Source of the DNA: Russula earlei
Taxonomy: Eukaryota; Basidiomycota; Agaricomycetes; Russulales; Russulaceae
Reading direction: 5' to 3'
Assembly: GCA_025769875.1 (NCBI GenBank)
Contig: JAGFNK010000428.1
Span: 1 to 44,778 of the forward strand
DNA length: 44,778 nucleotides
Positions 33,953 through 43,990 of this stretch are shown here, piece by piece (positions within the stretch are counted from its first letter, which is position 1; every line of letters begins with the position of its first letter). The notes below the pieces were generated by a model. It saw nothing but the letters and a program-made list of their open reading frames with translations, searched no databases and was not told where the DNA came from. The position numbers and the translations under genes are program-made.

Positions 33953-34425
33953 ATGCGAACCTCCTCTGTTTTTGCAATATTCTGCCTTTCTGTTGGCATC
34001 ACTGCATCACAGTTTGCGCTTATTCAAGTCCTCTTTCTCCTCAGAAATTGACTTCACCGCGTAGAGATGAGACCCTCGTATGGAATAAGCAGCCCCTTAT
34101 TCCATTTGGCAGGTTGGGTCAAGCCCAACGAAACGAATTCTGGTCAATAAAATCTAGGGTGGATGAGCACAAAGCAACACTCGACTCCATAGTGAATCAT
34201 CGAGACAAGGCAGAGCATGAAGAGGCGTATAATATGTATCTCAAGAACGTGCGCCCAGAGCGTTCTGACCTTATAATGTGGAACATCGATCACCCGACCA
34301 AGGACGGTAAAGATTTGCTGAATAACTTGAATCGCGATATGAAGGTGGCGAGGGACTCGCATGATATGGCTAGGAGGGCGAGAAATAAAGCCGAGTCGGT
34401 TTTTAAATCTGGCTTTTCTACCTGA
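33953..34425 (+). CDS. Small basic protein, possibly secreted
   Basis: ATG 33953 (ACAATGCG context) opens MRTSSVFAIFCLSVGITASQ, a good signal-peptide-like sequence. The downstream coding frame, with LTSPRRDETLVWNKQPLIPF to the stop at 34425, is in another register. Two models join them. One is a 53-nt intron 34000-34052 (GTTGGC...CTCAG), in phase but removing half of the hydrophobic segment. The other is a frameshift just after it. The C-terminal ~120 residues are hydrophilic and charged (KVARDSHDMARRARNKAE), probably helical. No family recognised. The TATA box upstream supports a real gene. Confidence 0.45.
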
Positions 34426-35034
34426 ACTAACTAAGTATGCAAGATGGGATAACCTTGTCTTCATTAAGGGTGTGGGACTTTGCCATAGGGGAAAGGGTAG
34501 ACTGGTAGGAAGAGAATGACAAGGGAAGACAAGAACGCGAGATGGATGCTGACGGAAGGAACGCGCAGGACGGAAATGGGAGCGAGTGGTAGCGACAGCA
34601 CGCAAGATGTTAACGTGGGGGGACAGATACTTCTATTTGTTAGCGAGTTTTCCTCCAAGACGGGGACTGTCCAAGGGGGTGGCGGAACCGGAATCCCGAA
34701 CCTTGGGTAAGTCCCCTTACTCTCCCCCACACTGACTTTCCTAAAATGGTAACAACCATTACACATTGTTTGCCTCTGTTTTCATATCACGTGGTTGCGT
34801 TACAACCTGGATTGAATCTCTCTCTACAGTCACAGTCTACATGTCACATGATGGAGATGTCCAGTCCCCGCTCGCCTCGGAGTCACGTGAGCACAAGGGA
34901 GTATTGGCTGGTTGATGGTTGAGGCCCCTTTTACCAACCAAGATTTCTTGAATCTTGAACTTGAACTTGGATTTTGGGATTTTCTGGGAGTTACAGGAGT
35001 GACAGGAGTGATGTAAGTGATATGATGTATATAA
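34426..35034. other. Intergenic, includes second copy of a dispersed ~52-bp repeat
   Basis: 34757-34808 matches 8056-8107 around CATATCACGTGGTTG. Otherwise no gene. 34926-34985 is rich in TTGAA-type short repeats. Confidence 0.4.
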
Positions 35035-35380
35035 TAAATTATTGCCATTTTCAGCGCACTTGGCGGAGCTTGAATTCCACCCAAATTGGCGCAGAAACCC
35101 CCTCAAACATGCGGGATGAATATCTCCCTCAAAACAGCTTCAATTCATATGAAATTCATTGTCCCTGAATCGCCTGAATGAGGGCTAGGCAGCCCCATTG
35201 TTTTCATGAGATTTGAGTGAGAATTGGTGGAGCTGGACTCAAGCCACCTCCACATGTGTATTAGATGAATTACAACTCAAAATCATGGTCTATATCTATT
35301 ATTTTTCCCTCATGTTGTACCCATGGGCTGTCTTGAGGCAGCCCCATAGTGTTTTTGACTCAAGTGTTGTGGTGTGCAAC
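35035..35380 (+). repeat. Left arm of the long inverted repeat
   Basis: Begins TAAATTATTGCC and ends GGTGTGCAAC at the inner border. It pairs with 37933-38279. Confidence 0.75.
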
Positions 35381-35516
35381 ATTATTTCCAGTGCGATTGG
35401 AGTCGCAGCCAGCCACTCATCACCCCTCTCGCCTCTCGATTCTGACCATCCTTCTTGTTTTTCACAGACAGAGAGGAGTGGGTTGCAAAGAGGGGTCCTA
35501 TTCTGAACTCTTTCTA

Positions 35517-36518
35517 CTACAGAGTAGCTAGGGTGTTTTTATATACAGGAGTCGTCTCCATTGCAGGTGGTGGCAGCAGGCGTGGACGAGGAGCGAAGGC
35601 GTAGGCGGTGAGCGTGAGTTCGTAGATAGAGACGTAGGTGGCGAGGACTCGAGAAAGAGGATGCGTGGGGTGGCTTGTGTGGGGGTGGGATCTGTCATCT
35701 TGTGGCGGTGGTGGTGGGGTCATCTCCACTGCAGGTGTCAGCAGCAGACGTGGGCGAGAGCGTGCGAACGGATGGGGAGGTGATGTGGGAGGTGGCGTGC
35801 GGTGTGCTGTTGGCATCGGCGACTGCTTCTCCTGCGGTGGCTTCTGCTCCTGTTGTGGTGTGTCATGGCTAAGTTCGTGGCCGAGGCCTTCTTGGTCTTC
35901 TGGGGTGGTGCTGGTGGTGAGGGGTTGCGACGGTGCGGCGGTGCTGGTGTTGCGTGAAACTACTAAAGCGGCGGCTGTGACTGAGAAGACTGAGGCTGAG
36001 ACTGAGAAGGTGGCGGCAGACTGAGCTGGTGCGACGGTGGAGGCGGATGGGGCAGAGGCGACGACTGAGGGCAACGCAGGGGCGACGGCGGCTGTGGCTG
36101 ACAAGGGTGTGGCGGCGGTGGCTTGTGAGACGGTGGTGGAGGCGGCGGCGTGTGGCGCTAAGACGTCGGTGGCTGAGGCTGAGGCTACGCTGGCGGCTGA
36201 CGAGACTAAGGCGGCTGGCAAGGCTAAGAGTGCGGTGGCGGCGGTTGACTGATCTGAAGCTGGGGCGACAGAGACAGCTGGCAAAACTAGGGGCGCAGTG
36301 GTGGCGGCTGAGACTGAGAAGGCTGAGGCTGAGGGCAGGGTGGAGACGGCGGCGGCTGGCGATGCTGGTGCTATGATGGACTGGGCTGAACTGACGAGTA
36401 CGGGTGAGGCTAAGATGGAGACTGATGCGAAGTCGGCGGCTGGCACGACTGAGGCTACTGTGGCGATGGATGAGGTGACAGACGAGACAGTGCGTAAAGA
36501 GTCGTGTGGCTTATTCAT
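35517..36518 (-). CDS. Low-complexity Ala/Ser/Val/Pro-rich protein of the inverted-repeat element
   Basis: Starting at ATG 36518 (MNKPHDSLRTVSSVTSSIAT), 333 codons run to a stop at 35517. The N-terminal two thirds is Ala/Ser/Val-rich (SAQSIIAPASPAAAVS). The C-terminal third is Pro-rich with QEQKPPQEKQSPM and LTPAVEMTPPPPPQ, and a related LPPPAMETTP near the end. The two related Pro-rich peptides suggest an internal duplication. No domain is recognisable, no transposase motif is seen, and the frame may be open only because of base composition. Related peptides occur at 870-905, 1076-2194 and about 7300. Function unknown. Confidence 0.35.
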   Translation of the reverse strand: MNKPHDSLRTVSSVTSSIATVASVVPAADFASVSILASPVLVSSAQSIIAPASPAAAVSTLPSASAFSVSAATTAPLVLPAVSVAPASDQSTAATALLALPAALVSSAASVASASATDVLAPHAAASTTVSQATAATPLSATAAVAPALPSVVASAPSASTVAPAQSAATFSVSASVFSVTAAALVVSRNTSTAAPSQPLTTSTTPEDQEGLGHELSHDTPQQEQKPPQEKQSPMPTAHRTPPPTSPPHPFARSRPRLLLTPAVEMTPPPPPQDDRSHPHTSHPTHPLSRVLATYVSIYELTLTAYAFAPRPRLLPPPAMETTPVYKNTLATL

Positions 36519-36521
36519 CAA

Positions 36522-37932
36522 CCGTCCACCTGTCCACTCCTACTCCAGGACGACGACAGGGCGTTCTTCCCTTCCCAGAGCTGCTCACCATACCTTGCTC
36601 TACCCCTCCATTTCAACCCCCTAAACCCTCATGGGCTCGAAGCAATGTGCTTCAAAATGCCGGCCTGCACCGACACGTACTACTGGCCAAAGGAAGGCTG
36701 CCCGAAAAAAAAACTGGTGGAAATGAAAGTGACAGCTCAGGCACTCCCACTCGACTGAAGCGATCACAACCATGAGCTCAGGCTTCCAAGACATCCCTTC
36801 CTGCTATTGATGAGGATGGGGAGGAAGAGTCCTATGCCTATGTAAATGCAGAAGCCTGGGAACTCACTACAGCACAAACGCACGGACCACAAGACATGCA
36901 AAATTGTCGCAAAGGCACACGGCCTTGATGTTGACTCACCCACACAGCTATATGGCTGGCCGCGAATCGCTTACAAGAGCACATATGTGCGTATTCCTTT
37001 CGTGCCATCTCCTCTTCATCCTCACATCATCATCATCATCGCTGCCAGCACGCCACCCTTGCCCCCATCAACCACCGCATGCCCTCACCCTCAACGCCCC
37101 CGCCTTCACCATGCACCAACGAGTCCCAACGCACAGCCAAAGAGCCCCGTACCACGCTGCCGTCTTCATTGCCATTGGATGGTGTTGCTACTGTACATTT
37201 CGGTATGCTTTTCTCCCCTTTTTTACTAGACTCTCATTTTGTTAGTCAGAGATCTGCACACCGCCTGTGCGTCCATTTCCCAGCCTGCCACCGTCTTCCC
37301 TCTCCCTTTCTACTTCCACGCCCCCTCGCTCCTCTACCTCGCATCTGCCATCCAAGTTCTCCAATCGTCCCACCCGCAATCACATTCGGCAGCGCCATCA
37401 GCGCCCAAGCAACCACCCACCAGCACTCTCCCTATCCCCCCTCCAGCCTCTCCTTTGCATCATCTCCCCCTCCTCACGTCGCGACTTGACCACACCCCTC
37501 GTCACCACACCTGGCCTCGGCCATCCTTCACAAATCGCCACACGCCACTACCACAGTCGCTGGAGACCACGACTCGATACCTTGTGTCGTCCAGCTTCGG
37601 TCCCCTTCTCACGTCTAGATTTCATTTCATATGCCTGTCTTTTGTGCTTTTCCTGTCCCTTAGCCTTAGTTCTAACCTGTATCTGCTACCATGTTGAATA
37701 AAGTTGCCCTGTTGTTCCCTTATCATCTGTGTGAACCTGAGTGCAGTCGAATGAACAAACGCGTTCTTGCGTTCCCGCTAGGTGCTCCTCCTCTTTGGAG
37801 CTTCAGTCTTATGAAGTCATTCTGCATTCTTGGACACACTTCACCGCCCCATGGGCTCAGGTGTGCACTTCCTGGGGGGGCTCCTTCCCGGCACACAACC
37901 GTGCTACTGTCACACGATATGAGGGAAACGAC
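36522..37932 (+). other. Interior of the inverted-repeat element, C-rich plus-strand segment
   Basis: Pyrimidine-rich low-complexity DNA at 37020-37560. A TTGAATAAAG (37693-37702) resembles a polyadenylation region followed by the block shared with 6410-6500. No defensible protein. Confidence 0.4.
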
Positions 37933-38279
37933 GTTGCACACCACAACGCTTGAGTCAAAAACACTATGGGGCTGCCTCAAGACAGCCCATGGGTACAACA
38001 TGAGGGAAAAATAATAGATATAGACCATGATTTTGAGTTGTAATTCATCTAATACACATGTGGAGGTGGCTTGAGTCCAGCTCCACCAATTCTCACTCAA
38101 ATCTCATGAAAACAATGGGGCTGCCTAGCCCTCATTCAGGTGATTCAGGGACAATACGTTTTATGTGAATTGAAGCTATTTTGAGGGAGATATTCGCCCC
38201 GCATGTTTGAGAGGGTTTTCTGCGCCGATTTGGGTGGAATTCAAACTCCGCCAAGTGTGCTGAAAACAGCAATAATCTA
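37933..38279 (-). repeat. Right arm of the long inverted repeat
   Basis: Inner border GTTGCACACC at 37933, outer end about 38279. Reverse complement of the left arm with scattered substitutions. Confidence 0.75.
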
Positions 38280-38299
38280 TCACAGTGATTCCGGTACTT

Positions 38300-40690
38300 G
38301 GATCTCGCTTGGCTTTATGGATCACAATCAGTTATCCTGTCCGGAGTATACACTCGGCAACCAAACACTTCTTTTCTGGGCTTCCCCTTAGCAATCAGAT
38401 CCTCGGCTACAGATTATCTACAGCACCTTAGCCAATCTGCTGCATGCGAGATCAATTCGAGGCGCTAGCTTTTGAGGCAACGTGCGCTCACATACTTATC
38501 AGTTCATGGAGGGATCAAACATAGATTAACAATGCTAGATTCACCACAGGAGAATGGAGTGCCGGATAGATGGAATCGGACCCTTGAAGACAACATGTGC
38601 TCAAAGTTGCATGGCGCTGGTCTTAGCCACGGGTTCTGGAGCATAATACTAATGCTCCTGTCCATACTAATGATCAGACTCCATCATGCATTCTCTGTGC
38701 ACACACACTTCATACACTGTGAACGGACAGACTGACTCCGTTCGTCTCACAATTCCGCCTTCTTTAGATGTAGGGCGTATGTCTACATGCCTGACCGTCG
38801 TAATCTTATCGCGCGACAAGCACATACTGCATAGCCAGGGGACATGTTACAGACACTGCTCCACCTGCACAACTCTTGGTCCCTACAGGACTGGTGACAT
38901 TCTCTGCCTTACTTTCACATGAACTGGATCGTCGGCACTTTGTTCCGTGCCTCTGGAAACCCCATTAGATTCCCTCACACCACACTCACTTGACCTTACC
39001 CCACCTATACAGCCAGTTGCACATGTTCCACCATACCGTTCACGCCATCCACACTTAGCATTATTGGGACAATTCATTGGTCCACCGTGTCCGCTCTCCA
39101 TTACACATCTTGGGTCTTATTCGCGTCCGTGTTCTGAATGTCTCGGAGGGACTGCATACACAGATCCAAGAGGGCGCTTATCACATACAGCTCGGCTACG
39201 CGGCAGTGATCACTGGGCTACATATCGGGAAGGCACTTTATCAGATTCTGCCGATGAGTGGCAAGTCGCGTGTCAAATATGTGATCGGCGCGCTTGCAAA
39301 AATTGGTACCTAGGATCTTAATTGATCTTATAGATCTTATCAAATGGGTGTGCTGCACGCAAATCTTGGAGATTTTGTGCACGTTTCAGTTGCACAGGGG
39401 TTCACACAATTTACAAGGCATTGACATTGATGAAACCTTCTCACCAGTAGCCAGGTCCGAGTCTTAGCGACTCTTGTTCAGCGTTGGCTGCGTGAACACA
39501 TTGGGAACTCAACGGACGTCTTGTCGACGTTCCTATTTGGCTCACTGGGTGACAAGATTTAGTTTTATTGGAGCAACCGCAAGGCTTCATCACACTGGAT
39601 GGACAAGAAAGCTCTTCTTTGGTCTTGCACAGGCCTATCATACATGGGACTTACGTTCTCATGGAGTCCTTAGTGACTCATGTTTACATGCATGCATTCT
39701 CATGTGGGCATCGACTTAGCATGCATGCATTCTCATGTGGGCATCGACTTAGCATGCATGCATTCTCATGCAGGCTTCACAAGTCATACGCACACATTCT
39801 CATGCGGGCTTCACATTCATATGCACACATTCTCATGCAGGCATCGGTTTCACATGCATGCATTCCCATGTGGGCATTTATCTCAGCTTTGTGCTCACAC
39901 ATTCTCATGTGGACATATGTCATTGCCAAGACACGGGGGGATCCATTGCCATTTCCTTATCAGTTCACATCCTCTCTGCCAATGACATCATTATCTTAGG
40001 CGACCCTCGTGGTCTCGATGCTCTCATCTACGGGCACATATACATCCTTGTCTATACACCACAAGTTGACAGATCTAGGTGAGATGGCATCATATCTCGG
40101 GATCCGCGTTACATGCGATCGCTCAGCTAACACAGACATCAATCATTCAAGGTACATCTCAGATCTCTTCAGGATGGCGGATTCCACTCTGCTCCGCTTC
40201 TGTAATCTTGGAGGTCTTACCTCAGGATGGTGGACTTCTGTTCCGCTTCCACATTCCGCTCCATTCCAACACGGAAGTCCAGTTGATCAAGCACTCCAGA
40301 GATGCAATGCCTATGGTGATTAGGCAATATATTAATGTTTTAACGGCAGCCTCCCCTATGTGCAGATCTGAACACTTCACTGGACACTTTCCTGGCAGTC
40401 TCTCAACTGTGCATTTACATGCGTTTACACGCGTTCACACTCTCCTTTGCAGTCTCTCGCCTGCATACACATATTCATTGGAGTCTTTTGACTCATTTCC
40501 TTTGGAGTCTTTTGACTCGCAGTCTCTCAACTCACCCACTCTTTAATCACTTGCATTTCACTGCAATACCTACCTCATCAAGACGTCCACCTGCTGATGG
40601 TCTTACCACGCTGCACGCCCACGCGCGACACCAGTCCTTTTGTTACTGGGTCAGATCTCTCTTGATCTAATCTACCGACTGTCTCAATCA
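38300..40690 (+). pseudogene. Ty1/copia integrase-reverse transcriptase relic
   Basis: Copia signatures appear in order but in changing frames. The integrase C-terminal motif is DSPQENGVPDRWNRTLEDN with GAGLSHGFW (about 38535-38640), followed by a YMPDRR-like region near 38780 and the RT entry IDIDETFSPVARSES (about 39425-39470). Next come MEQPQGFITLDGQ (39568-39606), a DLGEMASYLGIRVTCDR region (about 40070-40125) and a YISDLFRMADS segment (about 40155-40190). YGLKQ is lost and a minisatellite has expanded inside the RT region. There are many stops and frameshifts, so it is dead. Unlike the copia relic at 12.4-14 kb it keeps CpG-normal composition, so it is a different element or decayed without CpG loss. 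Confidence 0.8.
39686..39918 (+). repeat. Minisatellite, ~33-bp unit
   Basis: About seven imperfect units based on CATGCATTCTCATGTGGGCA. The first three are nearly identical and later ones diverged. The unit length is a multiple of three, so the host frame stays open, giving 11-residue repeats such as MHAFSCGHRLS. It sits inside the decayed copia reverse transcriptase. Confidence 0.8.
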
Positions 40691-40857
40691 CAGGGGGATG
40701 TTGAGATTATCATTGATTTGGGTGATTTGGTATGTTACCACTGCCCTGGGATGTTGTGATGTAATCACAGCCAAATGCATTAATGCCTCTGTTCCATGGA
40801 CCAGGCAACACCGGCTAGACACATGACACCAGCTAGACGCACCCATCTGCTTCAACA
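40691..40857 (+). mobile_element. Copia polypurine tract and short 3' LTR
   Basis: CAGGGGGA (40691-40698) is followed by TGTTGAGATTATC, the start of an LTR. A matching terminus TTCAACA occurs at 40851-40857, giving a 159-bp LTR with TGTTGA/TCAACA ends. The tract-to-LTR order fits the copia relic directly upstream. The distal end is less certain. Confidence 0.55.
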
Positions 40858-41299
40858 AAGAGTAGGTTGGATTCTACAAGAGACCAAGCTTAGGGCTTTG
40901 GTCACAAAGTACCGAGCTTATATATACAGGAGAAGTGCAGCAATAGCTGTGCTTTGACTGTGCTACTAGTATAGTAGGAATCATAATAAGGAGGAGTTAT
41001 AGAACTAAGGCCACAAATGAGTCATAACCAAGTAACTGTGCTGCACAGTAAGTGTGCAGCATTGCACAGTTGAAACTAAGAAGTGAATATAAATGGAAAG
41101 AGAACCAAACAAAGGGAAAGTAACAGCAATCCAGTGTTACCTGGATGTGTATGGATCACATGATAACAGAGAAAGGATCACAAGACATAAGAGATCATGA
41201 GACCAGTAAGTATGAAGGCAAGCAGTCCATAGCAAACAGTAAGAAGTGAACATAAAGGGAAAATGTTGTAACATGGTCTGTATAGACCACTACTTTGTG
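40858..41299 (-). mobile_element. Probable 3' LTR and tail of the gypsy element
   Basis: CpG-poor DNA between the copia LTR and the RNase H relic. Minus-strand TATATATAAGCTC near 40915 resembles an LTR TATA region and is similar to 9820-9870. Exact LTR ends not found. Confidence 0.35.
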
Positions 41300-43019
41300 C
41301 TTGGCTCCCATAAGCAAGTGCCTCCAGTGCTTTTAGGCTCAGACCATAGCTAGGAACTCTTTGTCCCATATGTTGTAGTTCTTCTCTGCTTGTTTCAAAG
41401 CTGCAGAGAAGTAACCAATTGGTCTCCTCTTTCCTTGTTTGTCCTTCTGAAATAGTACTGCTCCAATAGCATAGTTGGACACATCTACTTCCAATTCAAA
41501 GGTTGCTCCTCATCAGGATGGAGCAGGACAGGGTCAGAAGATACTATCTGGATAAGCCATTCCAGAGCATCTTTACATTCTTGAGTCCATTCAATGGTAC
41601 TCCTTTCTTTGTCAAGGCAATAATGGGTCAAGCAATCTGGCTGAACCCTTGGATGAAAGCCCTATTGTAGCTGAGGACTCCCATGGCTTTGTGCACTTCA
41701 TGCACATCCTTGATTTCTCTGGGCCAGTCCGTGATTCCTCAAACCTTGGATGCCTCAATTTTCATCTTCCATTTGTTGATGTCCCAACCTAGCATGGTTA
41801 ATTTCTGCACCATGAACTGGCACTTGTTGGGCTTTAGGAAGTATGATTTCTTCTTCATCAACTTGAGCAGTTCACTGATGCACTGTTTGTGGATCTCTAG
41901 CTATTCTAGGCTGTCCCCTGTGGCTATTCCAAAGTCATCCAAATAGTTGACAGTGTACTCTGCTCATCAGTCCAGCCAATTGCCAAAGTCTCTTCTCATC
42001 AGCCTGGTAAAGGAGGCTGGTGCATTCTTGAGCCCAAAATACATGACATTGGGCAGGTATGTTCCATATGGTGTCTTGAAGGCTGCTTTCCAGCAATCTC
42101 CTTCTGCCAGTCACATGTTATTGTATCCCCATCATATATCAAACTTGGAGAACACCTTCTTGCCTCGAAGTCTTTCCACTTCCTGTTCCAGATGTGGTAA
42201 AGGTTCATTGTCTCATTTGGTCCACTGATTTAGTTGTTGATAGTCTACAATGATTCTTTTCTCCTTGCTGTCCTTCTTGCCAATGAAGAACACTGGAGAT
42301 GTATAGCTGGAAGGACGTGGAGTGATGTATCACTTCTCCACTTCATCAGCTAGAAATTTCTTGAGGTATTCCCATTCATCTTGTGTCAGGGGGTACACTT
42401 TGCAGTTTAGCCCCTTTCTCATGTTAGGTAACAGCTCTATCTGCATGTCTGGTTCCCAGGCTGGTGGGAACCTCTGGGACTTCTCTTCTGAGAAGACATC
42501 TGCAAAGTGGTGGAATCACTTTGGAACATTGGCAAGGGGGTCCTCCTCTTTCTGAGGTTTGATTGACTGTTGGGCCCATCTCTGAGAAATAGTCATCTTC
42601 TGTATGTAAATTGCTTCCCCCTTCTTCAATTGTCAACTTTCATCCTTTGCTTGCTTCTGGATAGTTGCAACATAGAATCCAAGTACTTGTATCATGCAGT
42701 TTCCACTGCTCCTTCCATCAGCTGTCCTTTCTTCCAGTTGATGGTGGGGTCTAATTCATATAGGAAGGGATACCCTAGGATGACCTGGTCTGTTCCTAAG
42801 TTGGTGAGATAGAACCTTTGCAAGCTCTCCTTCTCCTTGCATCAGACATGAAGCCAGCAATAATGAGTAAGTTCCCCTTGCTTATTCTGAGTTCCATCAA
42901 CATTTCATACTACCATGGGTTCATGTAGTTCTTGTTTTCCAATCTTCAGCCTTTTCCAAGCTGAGTGATTGATGAAGTTCTCTGTTGATCCACTGTCCAG
43001 TAGAGCAGTTTCCTCAGCC
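41300..43019 (-). pseudogene. Ty3/gypsy protease-RT-RNase H relic
   Basis: Read leftward, the order is protease ETALLDSGSTENFINHSAWK (about 42950-43010), linker FYLTNLGTDQVILGYPFLYE (about 42750-42810), RT entry EWEYLKKFLADEVEKWYITP (about 42330-42390) and YTSPVFFIGKKDSKEKRIIV. These are followed by AAFKTPYGTYLPNVMYFGLK (about 42030-42090), the catalytic YLDD at 41934-41945, then LKPNKCQFMVQKLTMLGWDI and an RNase H segment ending near 41300. Several in-frame stops (for example before WGYNN and after GNWLD) make it inactive. The order protease-RT-RNase H is typical of Ty3/gypsy. The integrase is not seen, so this copy is also deleted. Confidence 0.85.
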
Positions 43020-43024
43020 ATTGT

Positions 43025-43985
43025 TGTCATGAACCATTTCCCAGAGAGGGCCCTTGAAGGACCCTTCCTTATTAGAGGAAACCCAGCCTCTATGATGCCA
43101 CCCTGTTCACACAAGCAAAAGGGGTGAGTAGAGGTGTCCACAATATCATGTGCACATTGTCGCATGATTGATTCTAGGCACAATTGACATACAACAAGCC
43201 CTACTTAGTGGCAACCCTTCTAGCAATATAAGACAGTATCATAGGCTTCCTAAAGACCCTTTAGGACAACCCAAAGTGCTCTGCAATAGACACTAACAAA
43301 GATACTATAGGCCCTATAACATGTTATTAGATGAACTCTAATAACCTTGGAACAAACTATAAGGCAACACTAAAGACCTTAATGGAAGTATTAGGGTCAA
43401 CTCTAAGGACCCTAATAGAACTATATAAGGGCCTTATAGGCAACACTACTCACTGACAAATACCCTAAGTCACAAAATGACCAGCCCTAAACTAACTAAC
43501 AGGAAACAAATCAGGTGCTTTGCACATGCACTAAGCAGTGAACACATGGACTCTAGAGACCCTTACTCATCATTATGGGCCTCCTTACTCAGCAGCTTAC
43601 TGAGCATGACTGAGCATGCTCACTAAGCATGTCCTGACTTCTTACTCATCCATCTATTGTGTTTGATAACAAGGTTATGACTTGTTCCCTATTTAGCAAT
43701 TCCCTTGTAGTATATAAGCACTCAATAAAGTAGTGGACAGTCTTCAGACAGTCCATTTGATTTGTGGCACTCCATTACCAAGGGTACTCCTTGTGACTGC
43801 CCTATCTAGTACAATCTGGCCCTCTCCTTCCATGACCACCTCTCACAGCCAGTATGAGTCCCTCTCTGGTACTTGCTACTTGTTTGGACCATGCTCTTTG
43901 CCAATTTTGTTCTCAAACTCAGTCAACTCATCTCTGAGCTCTTGTCTCACTCTTGAACTGGATTGTTCAACAGTGAGTCCTGACA
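43025..43985 (+). mobile_element. Solo LTR, copy E (961 bp)
   Basis: Fifth copy of the LTR family, TGTCATGAACC to GAGTCCTGACA, with a perfect target-site duplication ATTGT (43020-43024 and 43986-43990). It splits the gypsy element between protease and gag. The 48-bp window 43141-43188 keeps one CpG where copy A keeps seven. Confidence 0.92.
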
Positions 43986-43990
43986 ATTGT

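Larger units (their letters stand above)
35035..38279. mobile_element. 3.2-kb element with ~346-bp terminal inverted repeats
   Basis: 35035-35380 and the reverse complement of 37933-38279 are highly similar over their full length (for example CAGCCCCATTGTTTTCATGA, and CCATAGTGTTTTTGACTCAA). The 2.55-kb interior carries a minus-strand low-complexity frame and a plus-strand C-rich low-complexity segment. It has no recognisable transposase, integrase or reverse transcriptase. Outer flanks show no convincing target-site duplication. Options are a non-autonomous DNA transposon with long TIRs, or two LTRs of one family in opposite orientation. The absence of TG...CA ends at the arm boundaries favours the first. 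Part of the interior (37560-37790) recurs at 6410-6640. Confidence 0.6.

Noticed and set aside
33808..34425. 205-codon single-exon model starting at the ATG in TATAAATG
   Set aside because: The ATG overlaps the TATA box, and the first ~70 residues look like translated untranslated leader.
35035..38279. Full-length LTR retrotransposon
   Set aside because: The repeats are inverted, not direct, and no gag or pol motif lies between them.
39686..39918. CRISPR-like array
   Set aside because: Units are contiguous with no unique spacers, inside a fungal retroelement. It is a minisatellite.
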